Positions 26,311 through 35,519 of a stretch of DNA of 64,000 nucleotides are shown here, piece after piece. Position 1 is the first letter of the stretch. Every line of letters begins with the position of its first letter. Below the pieces are notes generated by a model that saw only the letters and a program-made list of their open reading frames with translations, searched no databases and was not told the DNA's origin. Position numbers and translations under genes: made by a program. This DNA comes from Fen-1258 sp964441505. Lineage in GTDB: Bacteria > Bacteroidota > Ignavibacteria > Ignavibacteriales > Melioribacteraceae. The stretch is from contig CAYTUV010000002.1 in assembly GCA_964441505.1 (NCBI GenBank), positions 62,001-126,000 on the forward strand, in the 5' to 3' direction.

Positions 26311-26649
26311 CTACTTAAAACTTTTTACAGCTTCATCTACAGAGTTATAATTTTCGAATATTGAAGTCAGTTTGGTAATAACAAGTAAGCTCTCAATTTT
26401 TTCAGTCGCATTGGCAAGTTTCAGATCACCACCGCCATTCTTAACGGTTGTATAGCCGCCAATCAGCATTCCCAAACCGGAACTGTTTACAAATCCGGTT
26501 TCTTTAAGATCAATAATTATATTTTTTTTACCTTCCGCTAAAAGTTTACGCAATGTTTCGCTAAACTCCATATCTTTTGCCGTACCCGTGATGTCGCCTT
26601 TAAGCTCAAGCACAGCAGCTGTATACTTTTCTACTAAATTGATTTTCAT
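26311..26649 (-). CDS. STAS-domain anti-sigma factor antagonist (RsbV/SpoIIAA-like)
   Basis: 112 residues, one STAS domain. The phosphorylatable Ser is in 'DLKETGFVNSSGLGMLIGGY', the family's signature loop. Dephosphorylated STAS proteins bind RsbW-like kinases and free the sigma factor or another partner. GGAGG precedes the ATG. The SpoIIE phosphatase fused to a receiver, whose gene ends 90 bases upstream, is the natural candidate to dephosphorylate it. A second STAS protein is encoded at 44371-44721 next to its own RsbW-like kinase. Confidence 0.88.
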   Translation of the reverse strand: MKINLVEKYTAAVLELKGDITGTAKDMEFSETLRKLLAEGKKNIIIDLKETGFVNSSGLGMLIGGYTTVKNGGGDLKLANATEKIESLLVITKLTSIFENYNSVDEAVKSFK

Positions 26650-26739
26650 GATTCCTCCGATGAATTTGATTGTTTATGCTGTTAGTTTATTGTTGATTCA
26701 TTTTTTTCTATAAAAATATAATAATATTGAAAGTGTAAG

Positions 26740-27897
26740 TTATTTTATTTTTACTACAATAAATGTTATATCGTCAATTGGATCGTTTTTTCCACTCCAC
26801 TTAAAAGCAGATGTTTTAAAATATTGAACAATTTCCTCAGATGATTGTTCTGCTACATTTAAAAATTCTGATTGTAGACGTTCATAACTAAAATATTCTT
26901 TTCCTTCATTAAATAACTCGGGCAATCCGTCACTCAGAATCAATATAGCATCGCCTGAGTTCAATTCAAATTCTGTAATCTGAAAACTTGATTCTGACAT
27001 AGCCCCAAGGGGCATATAATGGTTTTTATATTCTGTTAAATTTCTTACGGATTTTTTATAAAAGAAGATTGGAGGCATTCCAGCATTAACAAATTGAACA
27101 CGATTCTTTTTTATATTGAGCATCGTAAAGGCCATCATCATTCTTCCAAGATTTAATGTCTTTATCGTTTTGTTAGAAACATCAAAGAAATTAACCAAAT
27201 CCAATCCGTTGGAATCAGAGATAAAAAGTGTTTTCATGATCGCTACCATGATACCAGCTCGCATACCATGCCCGGTTGCATCCCCCACCGCAATATTTAA
27301 TGATCCGTCCTTTTTTTGCGAGAAATCATAATAGTCCCCTCCAACTTCACTTGCTGTGTTCATATAAACAGCGATATCAAGTTCGTTTACCTGTGGAATA
27401 GTTTTAGGTAACATAGATAACTGAAGTGTTCTAGCTTCCTCTAGTTCCATTCGGACGGCAATTAATTCATCCCTAGCTTTTAGAGCTTTTTTAAAAGTAC
27501 TTAAATTTTCGAGTGCTTTCTTGATTGTAATATCAAGATCAGTTAGATCAATTGGTTTTACAACAAAATCGTAAGCACCGCCATTCATGGCAGTTCTGAT
27601 ATTCAATAGATCGCCATATGCAGAAACTATTACAGAGTGCAACAAAGGATTATTTAATTCTTTGATTTTGGAAAGCAGTGTTAAACCATCCATCTCAGGC
27701 ATATTAATATCTGTTAGCACTAATTCAATGTCATTATCTTCTTTTAGTTTTTCAAGTGCCCTTACACCATTACTTGCAAAGATGAAATTATATTTATTTT
27801 CTTTAATCTCTTTTCTGAATTTCTGGTTTATGAGCAGTTCCAGATCAGGTTCGTCATCAACAACAAGTATTTTGGGTATTAGTGAGTTCACATTCAT
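26740..27897 (-). CDS. Response regulator with SpoIIE/PP2C phosphatase output (RsbU-like)
   Basis: 385 residues. A receiver domain covers about 8-135 ('ILVVDDEPDLELL', phospho-acceptor Asp in 'LVLTDINMPEMDG', Lys in 'VVKPIDL'). A coiled-coil helix (about 140-165) leads to a PP2C/SpoIIE phosphatase at about 170-385 with 'SEVGGDYYDF', 'VAVGDATGHGM' and 'LILSDGLPE', the metal-binding aspartates. Phosphorylation of the receiver is expected to switch on dephosphorylation of a STAS protein. Its start codon abuts the stop of the eight-GAF kinase with no gap, so the kinase is probably its phosphate donor. Confidence 0.92.
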   Translation of the reverse strand: MNVNSLIPKILVVDDEPDLELLINQKFRKEIKENKYNFIFASNGVRALEKLKEDNDIELVLTDINMPEMDGLTLLSKIKELNNPLLHSVIVSAYGDLLNIRTAMNGGAYDFVVKPIDLTDLDITIKKALENLSTFKKALKARDELIAVRMELEEARTLQLSMLPKTIPQVNELDIAVYMNTASEVGGDYYDFSQKKDGSLNIAVGDATGHGMRAGIMVAIMKTLFISDSNGLDLVNFFDVSNKTIKTLNLGRMMMAFTMLNIKKNRVQFVNAGMPPIFFYKKSVRNLTEYKNHYMPLGAMSESSFQITEFELNSGDAILILSDGLPELFNEGKEYFSYERLQSEFLNVAEQSSEEIVQYFKTSAFKWSGKNDPIDDITFIVVKIK

Positions 27898-30800
27898 CTA
27901 GTTCTTAAGATTTTTAGGTAGTCTGATTATAAATTCGGTGAATTCTCCTACTTCAGTTTCGAATAGAAGTTCTCCCTGATGTTCTCTCGCGACGATATCA
28001 TAACTGATGGATAATCCAAGACCAGTACCTTTTCCTGTAGGTTTTGTTGTGAAGAATGGAGTAAAGAGATCCCCTCTGATTTTTTCGGGGATACCGTTAC
28101 CGTTATCTGTGATTCGCACTTCAATGAATTTATCGGTCTCTAAAGTTTTTACTTTTATCTTAGCAGGATTTTCTGTTTTTAATTCCAGCTTTTTACGATG
28201 AGCTTCATAGCATCCATTCGTAAGAATGTTTAAAAACACACGACTTATATCTTGAGGAATAACATTTATCTTGCTGATAGTTTTATCATATTCCCTTTCA
28301 ATCTTAATATTGAAAGTGCTATCCTGCGCGCGCATTCCGTGATATACAAGATTGAGATCTTCATCTAGCATTGAGTTAATATCTGTAATCTGTTTATCAC
28401 TTGTTTTTCCTCTTGAATGCTGAAGCATACTATGGACAATACTGTCAGCTCTCTTTCCGTGCTCTTTAATTTTTTCCGCATTCTGTTTTAAGGTTTTGAG
28501 AATATCATCCAATTCCTCAAGAACAGCAGCATCAACTTTGCCTTTAAGTTTGTCAAATTCTTCTTTCAACTCATCAACCAATCCAACAGATAGTTCAGAA
28601 AAATTGTTAACAAAATTCAGTGGATTTTTTATCTCGTGAGCTATGCCTGCTGTTAACTGTCCGAGAGAAGCAAGTTTTTCTTGAGCAATTAACTGAACCT
28701 GAGTTGCTTCAAGGTTTTGCAAAGTCTTATTCAATTCTTCGTAAGCATTGGCATTATTAATCGCTATTCCAACATGAGCCGCAATAGTCTCGAGAAGCCG
28801 CATATCATCTTCGTTAAAAACGTTTTCGCTTTCAGTACTTTGAACACTAAGTACACCGATAATCTCATCACCTACCGGAATAGGAACTCCAAGATAAGAA
28901 GCTGAGCGAGCACCGATTCTTTTTACACCTAACTCTTCAGTCTTTTTGTCGACTTCATTATTTATTAGAAGCGGTTCTTTATTGATTATTATACTTGAGG
29001 TTAATCCATCACCAAATTTCAACGGCGGATAGTCATCACCATAACCGTAAGGAAACTCAATCATTTCTCTTTCTTTATCAAGAAGTGCCAGATATACTAT
29101 TTTGGCATTAAATAATTCGCGTACTTTATCCCCTACAAGGTTTATCAGTTTATTTATTTCAAGATGTCCGGCTATTGCCTGACTAATGCTGTTAACTGTT
29201 CCTAACTCGGCAGTACGTTTTTTACTGTCATCAAGAAGGCGCAAGGTTTCGTTGAACAATCGTGCGTTCTCGAGAGCAACACTCATACTGTTAGCAACAG
29301 TATTTAGAAGACGTATATCAGATTCACTGAAGGCATCTTCCATTTCATAATTTTCTATTATAATTAATCCTTTGGCTTCATTTCCCAACATGATAGGAAC
29401 GATTATCAAAGATTTACTTCTGTCTGTGCCAACAATTGTGGTCTTTCCAATAATACCTAGTTTCGCTTTTTCTTCATCGGTGTTTTTCTTTAACAGCAGC
29501 GTTTTACCTGAGTCGAGTACATACTGTGATAATTTGGTTGGTTCCATCGATTTAATCAGTAATCTTTTTCCATGTTCATATTCATAAGGAAAATGAAGAA
29601 TTTTTTTTTCTTTATCATAGAGTCTTATTCCAAGATCCTGGAAATCAAGAGCTTCTCTGAATTTATTGCCGACAAGATTAATTATAGATTCAAATTCCAT
29701 CTCCATAACTAATCCTTCCTGAATTGTATTCAGGATAGAGAGTTCAACATTTCTCTGCTGCGTTTCATTTAACAATCTTTTAGTCTCTTCAAATAATCTT
29801 GCATTCTCAAGAGCAACGCCCATGTTGGAAGCAAGTGTCATAAGTAGACGAACATCCTTTTCAGAATATAAATTTTGTCTGTCCAAATCCTGTACTGTAA
29901 TAACACCTGTAACTTCTTCGCCTCTAAAAATCGGAACACCCATAAAAGATTCGGGCATATCGCCGGCAACAGTACCCTCACCGCTGTGATCGATTATTTC
30001 CTGGCTGGTCCCGAAAAGCAATGTCTTTTTAGTCTGAATAATTTCTTTTCTATCCGGATCAACGCTTTGTGGATTTTCGAAATAGTATCTCTCTTCTTTT
30101 TCCACAACATATCTGTGATGAATAGTTTCGTTTTCGGGATTATAAGTAGAAATAGAAACTACTTGGGCATTGAATACTTCTCTTATTTTTTCTCCAACGA
30201 GATCAACAATGGCTTGAAAGTCTAATTGTTTTGCTAGTCCTTCACCAACGCTGTTCACGATTCCAAGTTCAATTGCCTGCTGTTTTGTTTCATCCAGCAG
30301 TTTATTTGTTTCATCAAATAGTCTGGCATTTTCGAGTGCAACGCTCATACTATTGCTAAGAGTTGTCAGCAGCCGTACATCAGAATCACTGAAAGCGTTT
30401 TCCGAATCTAAATTCTGCAGACTGATTGAACCTTTTACTTCATCGCCGATAAACATAGGAACAAAAACCGCGGACTTCGGCTTTTCGCCAATCAATACGG
30501 GATTATTATACTTAATGCTGGTTCTTTCATAATCTTTATTGATTAAAAGCAACTGTCCGGACTTGATCAGGTGCTTTCTGAATCCTTGCGGTTTGCGAGG
30601 TCCTAATAATGTTCTGTCCCCCTTTTCAAATGAATATTTATCTTCAATCAAATTTGCTGCTTTGTCGTACGTAACAATATCAATCACCTGAGCATTAAAA
30701 ATTTTCCTGATCTTTTCACCAACCAGTTCATAAATACCGCGCATATCAAGTTCTTTCGCCAATCCTTCTTGCACACTATTAATAACTGCAAGTTCAGCGG

Positions 30801-32976
30801 TACGTTGTTCAGTTTCTTTCAACAAGCGGTTGGTCTCGTCAAACAATCTTGCGTTTTCCAATGCAACGCTCATGGCGTTAGCAAGTGTAGTGAGTAGACT
30901 TACATCCGATTCACTAAATGCATTTTCGTGGTCAAGGTTTTGAAGTGAGATAACACCTTTGACCTCACCGCTAACCAGCATGGGAACATACAATATCGAC
31001 CTAGCGGCTTCACCTTGAATTGCAAGCGGGTTTCCGTAGTGCGCAGATACTTCGGCATTGTTTTGAGCAATAAGAAGAGGCTGTCTTGTATCGATCACAT
31101 GTTTGCGAAATCCAATTACTTGCATCGGTTCATCTGGAAAACGCACACCCCGCTCTATGGTGTATGGAAAATTCAATATATTTTCACTGCGGTCAAACAA
31201 TCCGATATCCACCACTTGCGCATCGAAGATATCGCGGATCTTATCGCCAACCAAATCATAAATTGCCTGCATATCAAGTTTTGTTGCAAGCCCTTCTTGA
31301 ACGCTATTAATGATTGCAAGTTCGGCTGTACGCTGTTCGGTCTCTTTTAATAAGCGGTTGGTCTCGTCAAAGAGTCTTGCATTTTCAAGAGCAACGCTCA
31401 TACTGTTTGATAATGTTTCTAACAATCTTATATCTGAATCAGTAAATGCATTTTCTCTATCAATATTTTGAAGAGAAACATAACTGGTAATATTATCTCC
31501 AATTATTAGAGGAACAAATACTGCTGATTTTATTGGTTCTGTTCCTGCGACGACTTGTGTTCCGAACCAGTTAAATCCCTCTTCTTGAGTATTGATTATT
31601 ATCTTCTTTCGAGTTTTTATCAGATGAAGTCTTAATTTTCCAAGTGGTCTTGGTTCAGCTTTTACTTTTTCACCATTTTCATAGAAGTAATTGAAATGCT
31701 CAATCTTATTTTCGGTATCTAATGTTGCAATGATTACAACTTGTGCGTTAAATAAATTTTGGACCCTGTCACCAACTAGATTATAAATACCGTGCATATC
31801 CAGTTCTTTAGCTAATCCTTCTTGTACACTGTTAATAACAGCCAGCTCTGCCGTTCTTTGTTCGGTTTCTTTCAACAAGCGGTTTGTTTCGTCAAACAAT
31901 CTTGCGTTTTCCAATGCAACGCTCATGGCGTTGGCAAGTGTAGTGAGAAGACTCACATCTGATTCACTAAATGCATTTTCGTGGTCAAGGTTCTGAAGAG
32001 AGATTACCCCTTTTACTTCTCCATTGACAAGCATCGGTACATACAATATTGACTTAGTAGCTTCTCCTTGTATCGCAAGGGGGTTGCCAAATTTTACCGC
32101 GGCACCTTCTGTATCTTCATTAATGAGCAGCGGCTGTCGTGTTTCCATTACATGTTTGCGGAAACCAATCAATTCCATCGGTTCATCAGGAAAGCGAACA
32201 CCGCGCTCGATGGTATATGGAAAATGTATTAGCTTTTCATTTTGGTCATACAAACCAATATCCACAACTTGTGCATCGAAGATATCGCGGATCTTATCGC
32301 CGACTAAATCGTAAATTGCCTGCATATCGAGTTTTGTTGCAAGCCCTTCTTGAACACTATTAATTATTGCAAGTTCGGCTGTACGTTGTTCGGTTTCTTT
32401 CAATAATTTATTTGTTTCTTCAAAAAGCCTTGCATTCTGTAAAGCCACACCCATATTTGTAGATAGTATTTGTAAGAGCCGCACTTTCTCATCATTGAAG
32501 TCATTCTGTTTATAGCTCTGAATACTAACAACACCTGTTACTTTATCATTAACAATAATTGGTACACCGATATATGTTTCGGTTTTTTCTTCCTCGGATT
32601 GAATTATGACCCCCAATCTCACGGATTCTTCGAATGTACCAATAACTAAAGGTCTGCCTGATTTAATCACTTTTGAAGTTAATCCTTCCCCAAGATGAAA
32701 TGGTTCTGCAGTTTGATATTCACGATAAAAAGAATAAGGAATGTGGATCATGTTAGTGGATTCATCGAGTAATAGAATTTCAGTCACTTCTGAATTAAAT
32801 ATATCTCTAACTTTGTCGCCAATAATTCGAGTAATGGTTTTAATATCAAGCTGCTTTGAGATAGCCTCACTAACACTTCCAATAATTGCAAGCTCTGCTT
32901 CTTTTTGGGCTAATTGCTTTTTTAATAATTCTTTTTCCTTATTTGGAGATTTAGTTACTATACCACTTTCTTTCAT
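27898..32976 (-). CDS. Eight-GAF-domain sensor histidine kinase (1692 residues)
   Basis: Soluble giant kinase with eight consecutive GAF modules of about 170-180 residues. Each opens with a helix such as 'TAELAIINSVQEGLATKLDMQAIYDLVGDKIRD' and ends with 'VALENARLFDETNRLLKETEQR' linkers. A coiled coil follows, then HisKA with His1447 in 'TAGIAHEIKNPLNFV' and an ATPase domain with 'DNGNGIPEKIRG' and 'FTTKPTGKGTGLGLSISYD'. GAF domains bind small ligands, haem or bilins; none of the modules shows an obvious chromophore Cys. Modules 2+3 and 4+5 are recent duplicates of each other at DNA level (see repeat entry). The downstream receiver-phosphatase is the likely target. Confidence 0.92.
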   Translation of the reverse strand: MKESGIVTKSPNKEKELLKKQLAQKEAELAIIGSVSEAISKQLDIKTITRIIGDKVRDIFNSEVTEILLLDESTNMIHIPYSFYREYQTAEPFHLGEGLTSKVIKSGRPLVIGTFEESVRLGVIIQSEEEKTETYIGVPIIVNDKVTGVVSIQSYKQNDFNDEKVRLLQILSTNMGVALQNARLFEETNKLLKETEQRTAELAIINSVQEGLATKLDMQAIYDLVGDKIRDIFDAQVVDIGLYDQNEKLIHFPYTIERGVRFPDEPMELIGFRKHVMETRQPLLINEDTEGAAVKFGNPLAIQGEATKSILYVPMLVNGEVKGVISLQNLDHENAFSESDVSLLTTLANAMSVALENARLFDETNRLLKETEQRTAELAVINSVQEGLAKELDMHGIYNLVGDRVQNLFNAQVVIIATLDTENKIEHFNYFYENGEKVKAEPRPLGKLRLHLIKTRKKIIINTQEEGFNWFGTQVVAGTEPIKSAVFVPLIIGDNITSYVSLQNIDRENAFTDSDIRLLETLSNSMSVALENARLFDETNRLLKETEQRTAELAIINSVQEGLATKLDMQAIYDLVGDKIRDIFDAQVVDIGLFDRSENILNFPYTIERGVRFPDEPMQVIGFRKHVIDTRQPLLIAQNNAEVSAHYGNPLAIQGEAARSILYVPMLVSGEVKGVISLQNLDHENAFSESDVSLLTTLANAMSVALENARLFDETNRLLKETEQRTAELAVINSVQEGLAKELDMRGIYELVGEKIRKIFNAQVIDIVTYDKAANLIEDKYSFEKGDRTLLGPRKPQGFRKHLIKSGQLLLINKDYERTSIKYNNPVLIGEKPKSAVFVPMFIGDEVKGSISLQNLDSENAFSDSDVRLLTTLSNSMSVALENARLFDETNKLLDETKQQAIELGIVNSVGEGLAKQLDFQAIVDLVGEKIREVFNAQVVSISTYNPENETIHHRYVVEKEERYYFENPQSVDPDRKEIIQTKKTLLFGTSQEIIDHSGEGTVAGDMPESFMGVPIFRGEEVTGVITVQDLDRQNLYSEKDVRLLMTLASNMGVALENARLFEETKRLLNETQQRNVELSILNTIQEGLVMEMEFESIINLVGNKFREALDFQDLGIRLYDKEKKILHFPYEYEHGKRLLIKSMEPTKLSQYVLDSGKTLLLKKNTDEEKAKLGIIGKTTIVGTDRSKSLIIVPIMLGNEAKGLIIIENYEMEDAFSESDIRLLNTVANSMSVALENARLFNETLRLLDDSKKRTAELGTVNSISQAIAGHLEINKLINLVGDKVRELFNAKIVYLALLDKEREMIEFPYGYGDDYPPLKFGDGLTSSIIINKEPLLINNEVDKKTEELGVKRIGARSASYLGVPIPVGDEIIGVLSVQSTESENVFNEDDMRLLETIAAHVGIAINNANAYEELNKTLQNLEATQVQLIAQEKLASLGQLTAGIAHEIKNPLNFVNNFSELSVGLVDELKEEFDKLKGKVDAAVLEELDDILKTLKQNAEKIKEHGKRADSIVHSMLQHSRGKTSDKQITDINSMLDEDLNLVYHGMRAQDSTFNIKIEREYDKTISKINVIPQDISRVFLNILTNGCYEAHRKKLELKTENPAKIKVKTLETDKFIEVRITDNGNGIPEKIRGDLFTPFFTTKPTGKGTGLGLSISYDIVAREHQGELLFETEVGEFTEFIIRLPKNLKN
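30834..32400 (-). repeat. 1053-bp tandem duplication inside the GAF kinase gene
   Basis: Stretches near 30834-31380 recur with the same order at an offset of exactly 1053 bp, for example 'gatatcgcggatcttatcgcc' words at 31228 and 32281. 1053 bp is 351 codons, i.e. two GAF modules. Modules 2 and 4 are nearly identical and 3 and 5 clearly related, while modules 1, 6, 7 and 8 are more diverged. Boundaries are approximate. Confidence 0.75.
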
Positions 32977-33024
32977 TCAAAATCCAGGTTGATATTAAAA
33001 TTAATGTAGTTAAGGTCCATAAGA

Positions 33025-33390
33025 TTATTGTAAAACTTTTTCCTTTAATTGACCAAAATCGATAGGCTTAGTCATATAATCGTCGCAGCCATATTCTATA
33101 GCCTGATTGTAATTATTCTGGTCGCCATATGCTGTTATCATAGCAACTTTTAACTCCGGGTAATTTTCTTTTATCCATTTAAGCAATTCAAGTCCATTCA
33201 TTCCCGGCATATTTATGTCCGATAATATCTGATTCACATCGGCAGCACCGTTTGATTTGAAATAATCACAAGCCTCTTCTCCTGAAAAAGCAAAGAGAAA
33301 CGTAACTTGACCTGATTTAATCTCTTTTCTAAATCGTTGTTCAAAGAGCAGTTTCATATCCTGTTCATCATCTACCACCATAATCTTCAT
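33025..33390 (-). CDS. Single-domain response regulator
   Basis: 121 residues, receiver only: 'IMVVDDEQDMKLLFEQRFRKEI', phospho-acceptor Asp in 'QILSDINMPGMNG', Thr in 'AMITAYGD' and Lys in 'YMTKPIDF'. It shares with the receiver of the phosphatase at 26740-27897 a long first helix (FRKEI) and the 'KPID' ending, so the two are paralogues. AAGGAAT precedes the ATG. Without an output domain it may act as a phosphate shuttle or sink between the eight-GAF kinase downstream and other partners. Confidence 0.9.
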   Translation of the reverse strand: MKIMVVDDEQDMKLLFEQRFRKEIKSGQVTFLFAFSGEEACDYFKSNGAADVNQILSDINMPGMNGLELLKWIKENYPELKVAMITAYGDQNNYNQAIEYGCDDYMTKPIDFGQLKEKVLQ

Positions 33391-33427
33391 ACATAATTCC
33401 TTTCTTTAATGAATAACACAATAAATT

Positions 33428-35518
33428 CTATTTTAGTTTAATAACTACAAAAGTTATATCGTCTTCCAGGTCTTTGCTGTTGGTCCAAAGTTTTCCTTCT
33501 TCTTTCAAATGCTCAATAATCTCATCCGGATTTTGAATTGCGACTTTCTTAAATTCTTTTAATGCTCTTTGGTATCCAAACATTTCATTATTCTCATTCT
33601 TTAATTCAGCAAATCCATCACTCATAAGTAAAAGCGTATCGCCCTTTTCATGTTTTATTTCCTTTAACGAATATTTAATTCCATTCATAGCTCCTAATGG
33701 CATATTATTTAGAATGAACTCGCCCGCTTTTTGTGATTTATTTCTAAAATAAAACAGTGATGGCATTCCGGCGTTTGCAGCAATTATTTTTTCAGAAGAA
33801 ATTTGAACTCCTATCAGTGCCATCATTAATCGTCCAAACTGCATGTCTTTAATAGATTGGTTCGAATTTTCAAAAAATAGTTTCAATTCCATATTAGAGC
33901 GACCCGCCATAAAAAGAGATTTCATTACTGAGACCATCATACCGGACATCATTCCGTGACCCGTGGCATCGCCAAGTATAACCGTTAGAGTTTCATCAGG
34001 ATGAACATGATAATCATAATAATCGCCTCCGACTTCTGTTGCGGTTTTCATATATACAGCAACGTCGATATTAGGCAGTTTGGGAGGTTCTCTCGGAAGC
34101 ATTGCGAGCTGCAAATTGCGTGCGTCTTCCAGTTCTTTTGTTTTTCGTTCATTTTCCTCTTGAATTATTTTATTCTGTGCTTCGGCAATCTGAAGATCAT
34201 TAAAGCGTGTGTAAGTCAAATCAAAAACTTTGGCTAACCTTAGAAGTATATCAAAGTGTTCATCCGAGAGTGGTTCAAGACTTGAAAGCGTTAAACTCCC
34301 GAAATTATAAAACGATGAATTCAAATAGATTTTATTTAATCCTCGCATACCGTCTTTTACAAAATTCGGAAGCTGGGATAATTCAGTGCTTGAGAATACA
34401 AATTCATCCCATTCACGTTTAACATCCCCTTCGAGTAAATATTCCCATTTTAAAGTTCTTTTTCTCCATGCATCTATATATGCTAAATTCGGGAGATGCT
34501 CATGATACTTAACTAAATAATTCATAGGCTGATCCGGAACCTCTGAGTTTGCCATCCACCATCTTGCATCTAAAGTTTTAGTATCATAAATCATTATTAT
34601 ACATCTATCAAGTATTAAATCCAGCTTTGTGCATTCAGTAAATACTTTTCCAATCAATGCATTCAATTCTTCAGATGTCTTCATAGCCATTGCGCTTGAT
34701 CTTACTCTTTCGAGTGCGACTTCGATCTGCGCTTCTCTTGCCTGTGCCTCTGCTTGTTGAATATCCATAAATCGGCGGTAAGCAAGTTCAAATACATTGC
34801 GAAAACGTTTAAATATATTTATTTCATCTTCATTTAATGAAGAATAAGTGGACATACCTAAAGCCACTGGGCCCAATGAGTACCAATAGTAATTTAGAGA
34901 TTCAGCCTTTTCCAAATAAAAGTCTGCAAACTGGTTGGTCGTTTTCTGATAATCATACCAATCTTTAAGTTCTTTACCCTGCAAGGTATGTTCAAATAAT
35001 TCTTCTGCACCATTAAGCATTTGATTTGCAAATAGATTCTGTAGGTCATGGGTTTTGAAATCAACTTCAGTGATTATTTTTTTATTATGCTTAGAGTAGA
35101 ATTCATAGTTGAGATAAACACCTTTTGTTTCATAGAATATTGCGGTCTGTACATTTCTTATCTCTTTTACATTAAGGCCATTAAGTTGTTCTGAAATAAT
35201 TTGACATACTTCCAGCATATCGCTTGGTTTCTTCATAGACAATGCAGATGAACGAACTTTTTCTAAAGCAGTTTCAATTTCCAGTTTCAAGTTTTGTTCT
35301 TCAACAGCTTTCCTCTTTTGCTCTAGTTCCTCAATTGTCTCCTCGAGTAAAATCGCAGTTGTTTTTTTAACTTTTTCGGTTCTTTCTAGCTTGAACGCTG
35401 TTATCTCTAATTCTTTATCTGCATCTTTTAATGCTTTTAAAACAGAAGTCTTTCGTTCTTCATTAATAAATTCGGATTGCTGAACAATATCGAATATGAA
35501 TTGAAGATTCTTATTCAT
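33428..35518 (-). CDS. SpoIIE/PP2C phosphatase with two N-terminal sensor repeats
   Basis: 696 residues, soluble. A coiled-coil head (about 1-85) is followed by two related units of about 175-190 residues, each introduced by an 'ALExVRSSAxxMK' helix (near residues 84 and 267). The units are probably GAF-like ligand sensors, although no family can be named. The C-terminal PP2C/SpoIIE domain (about 455-696) has 'TEVGGDYYDY', 'VILGDATGHGM' and 'LLLMSDGFAEL'. This catalytic domain is very similar to that of the gene at 38828-42475, so the two are recent paralogues. Its start lies 1 base past the FIST gene stop: sensor and phosphatase are probably co-translated and may work together. Confidence 0.85.
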   Translation of the reverse strand: MNKNLQFIFDIVQQSEFINEERKTSVLKALKDADKELEITAFKLERTEKVKKTTAILLEETIEELEQKRKAVEEQNLKLEIETALEKVRSSALSMKKPSDMLEVCQIISEQLNGLNVKEIRNVQTAIFYETKGVYLNYEFYSKHNKKIITEVDFKTHDLQNLFANQMLNGAEELFEHTLQGKELKDWYDYQKTTNQFADFYLEKAESLNYYWYSLGPVALGMSTYSSLNEDEINIFKRFRNVFELAYRRFMDIQQAEAQAREAQIEVALERVRSSAMAMKTSEELNALIGKVFTECTKLDLILDRCIIMIYDTKTLDARWWMANSEVPDQPMNYLVKYHEHLPNLAYIDAWRKRTLKWEYLLEGDVKREWDEFVFSSTELSQLPNFVKDGMRGLNKIYLNSSFYNFGSLTLSSLEPLSDEHFDILLRLAKVFDLTYTRFNDLQIAEAQNKIIQEENERKTKELEDARNLQLAMLPREPPKLPNIDVAVYMKTATEVGGDYYDYHVHPDETLTVILGDATGHGMMSGMMVSVMKSLFMAGRSNMELKLFFENSNQSIKDMQFGRLMMALIGVQISSEKIIAANAGMPSLFYFRNKSQKAGEFILNNMPLGAMNGIKYSLKEIKHEKGDTLLLMSDGFAELKNENNEMFGYQRALKEFKKVAIQNPDEIIEHLKEEGKLWTNSKDLEDDITFVVIKLK

Positions 35519-35519
35519 T

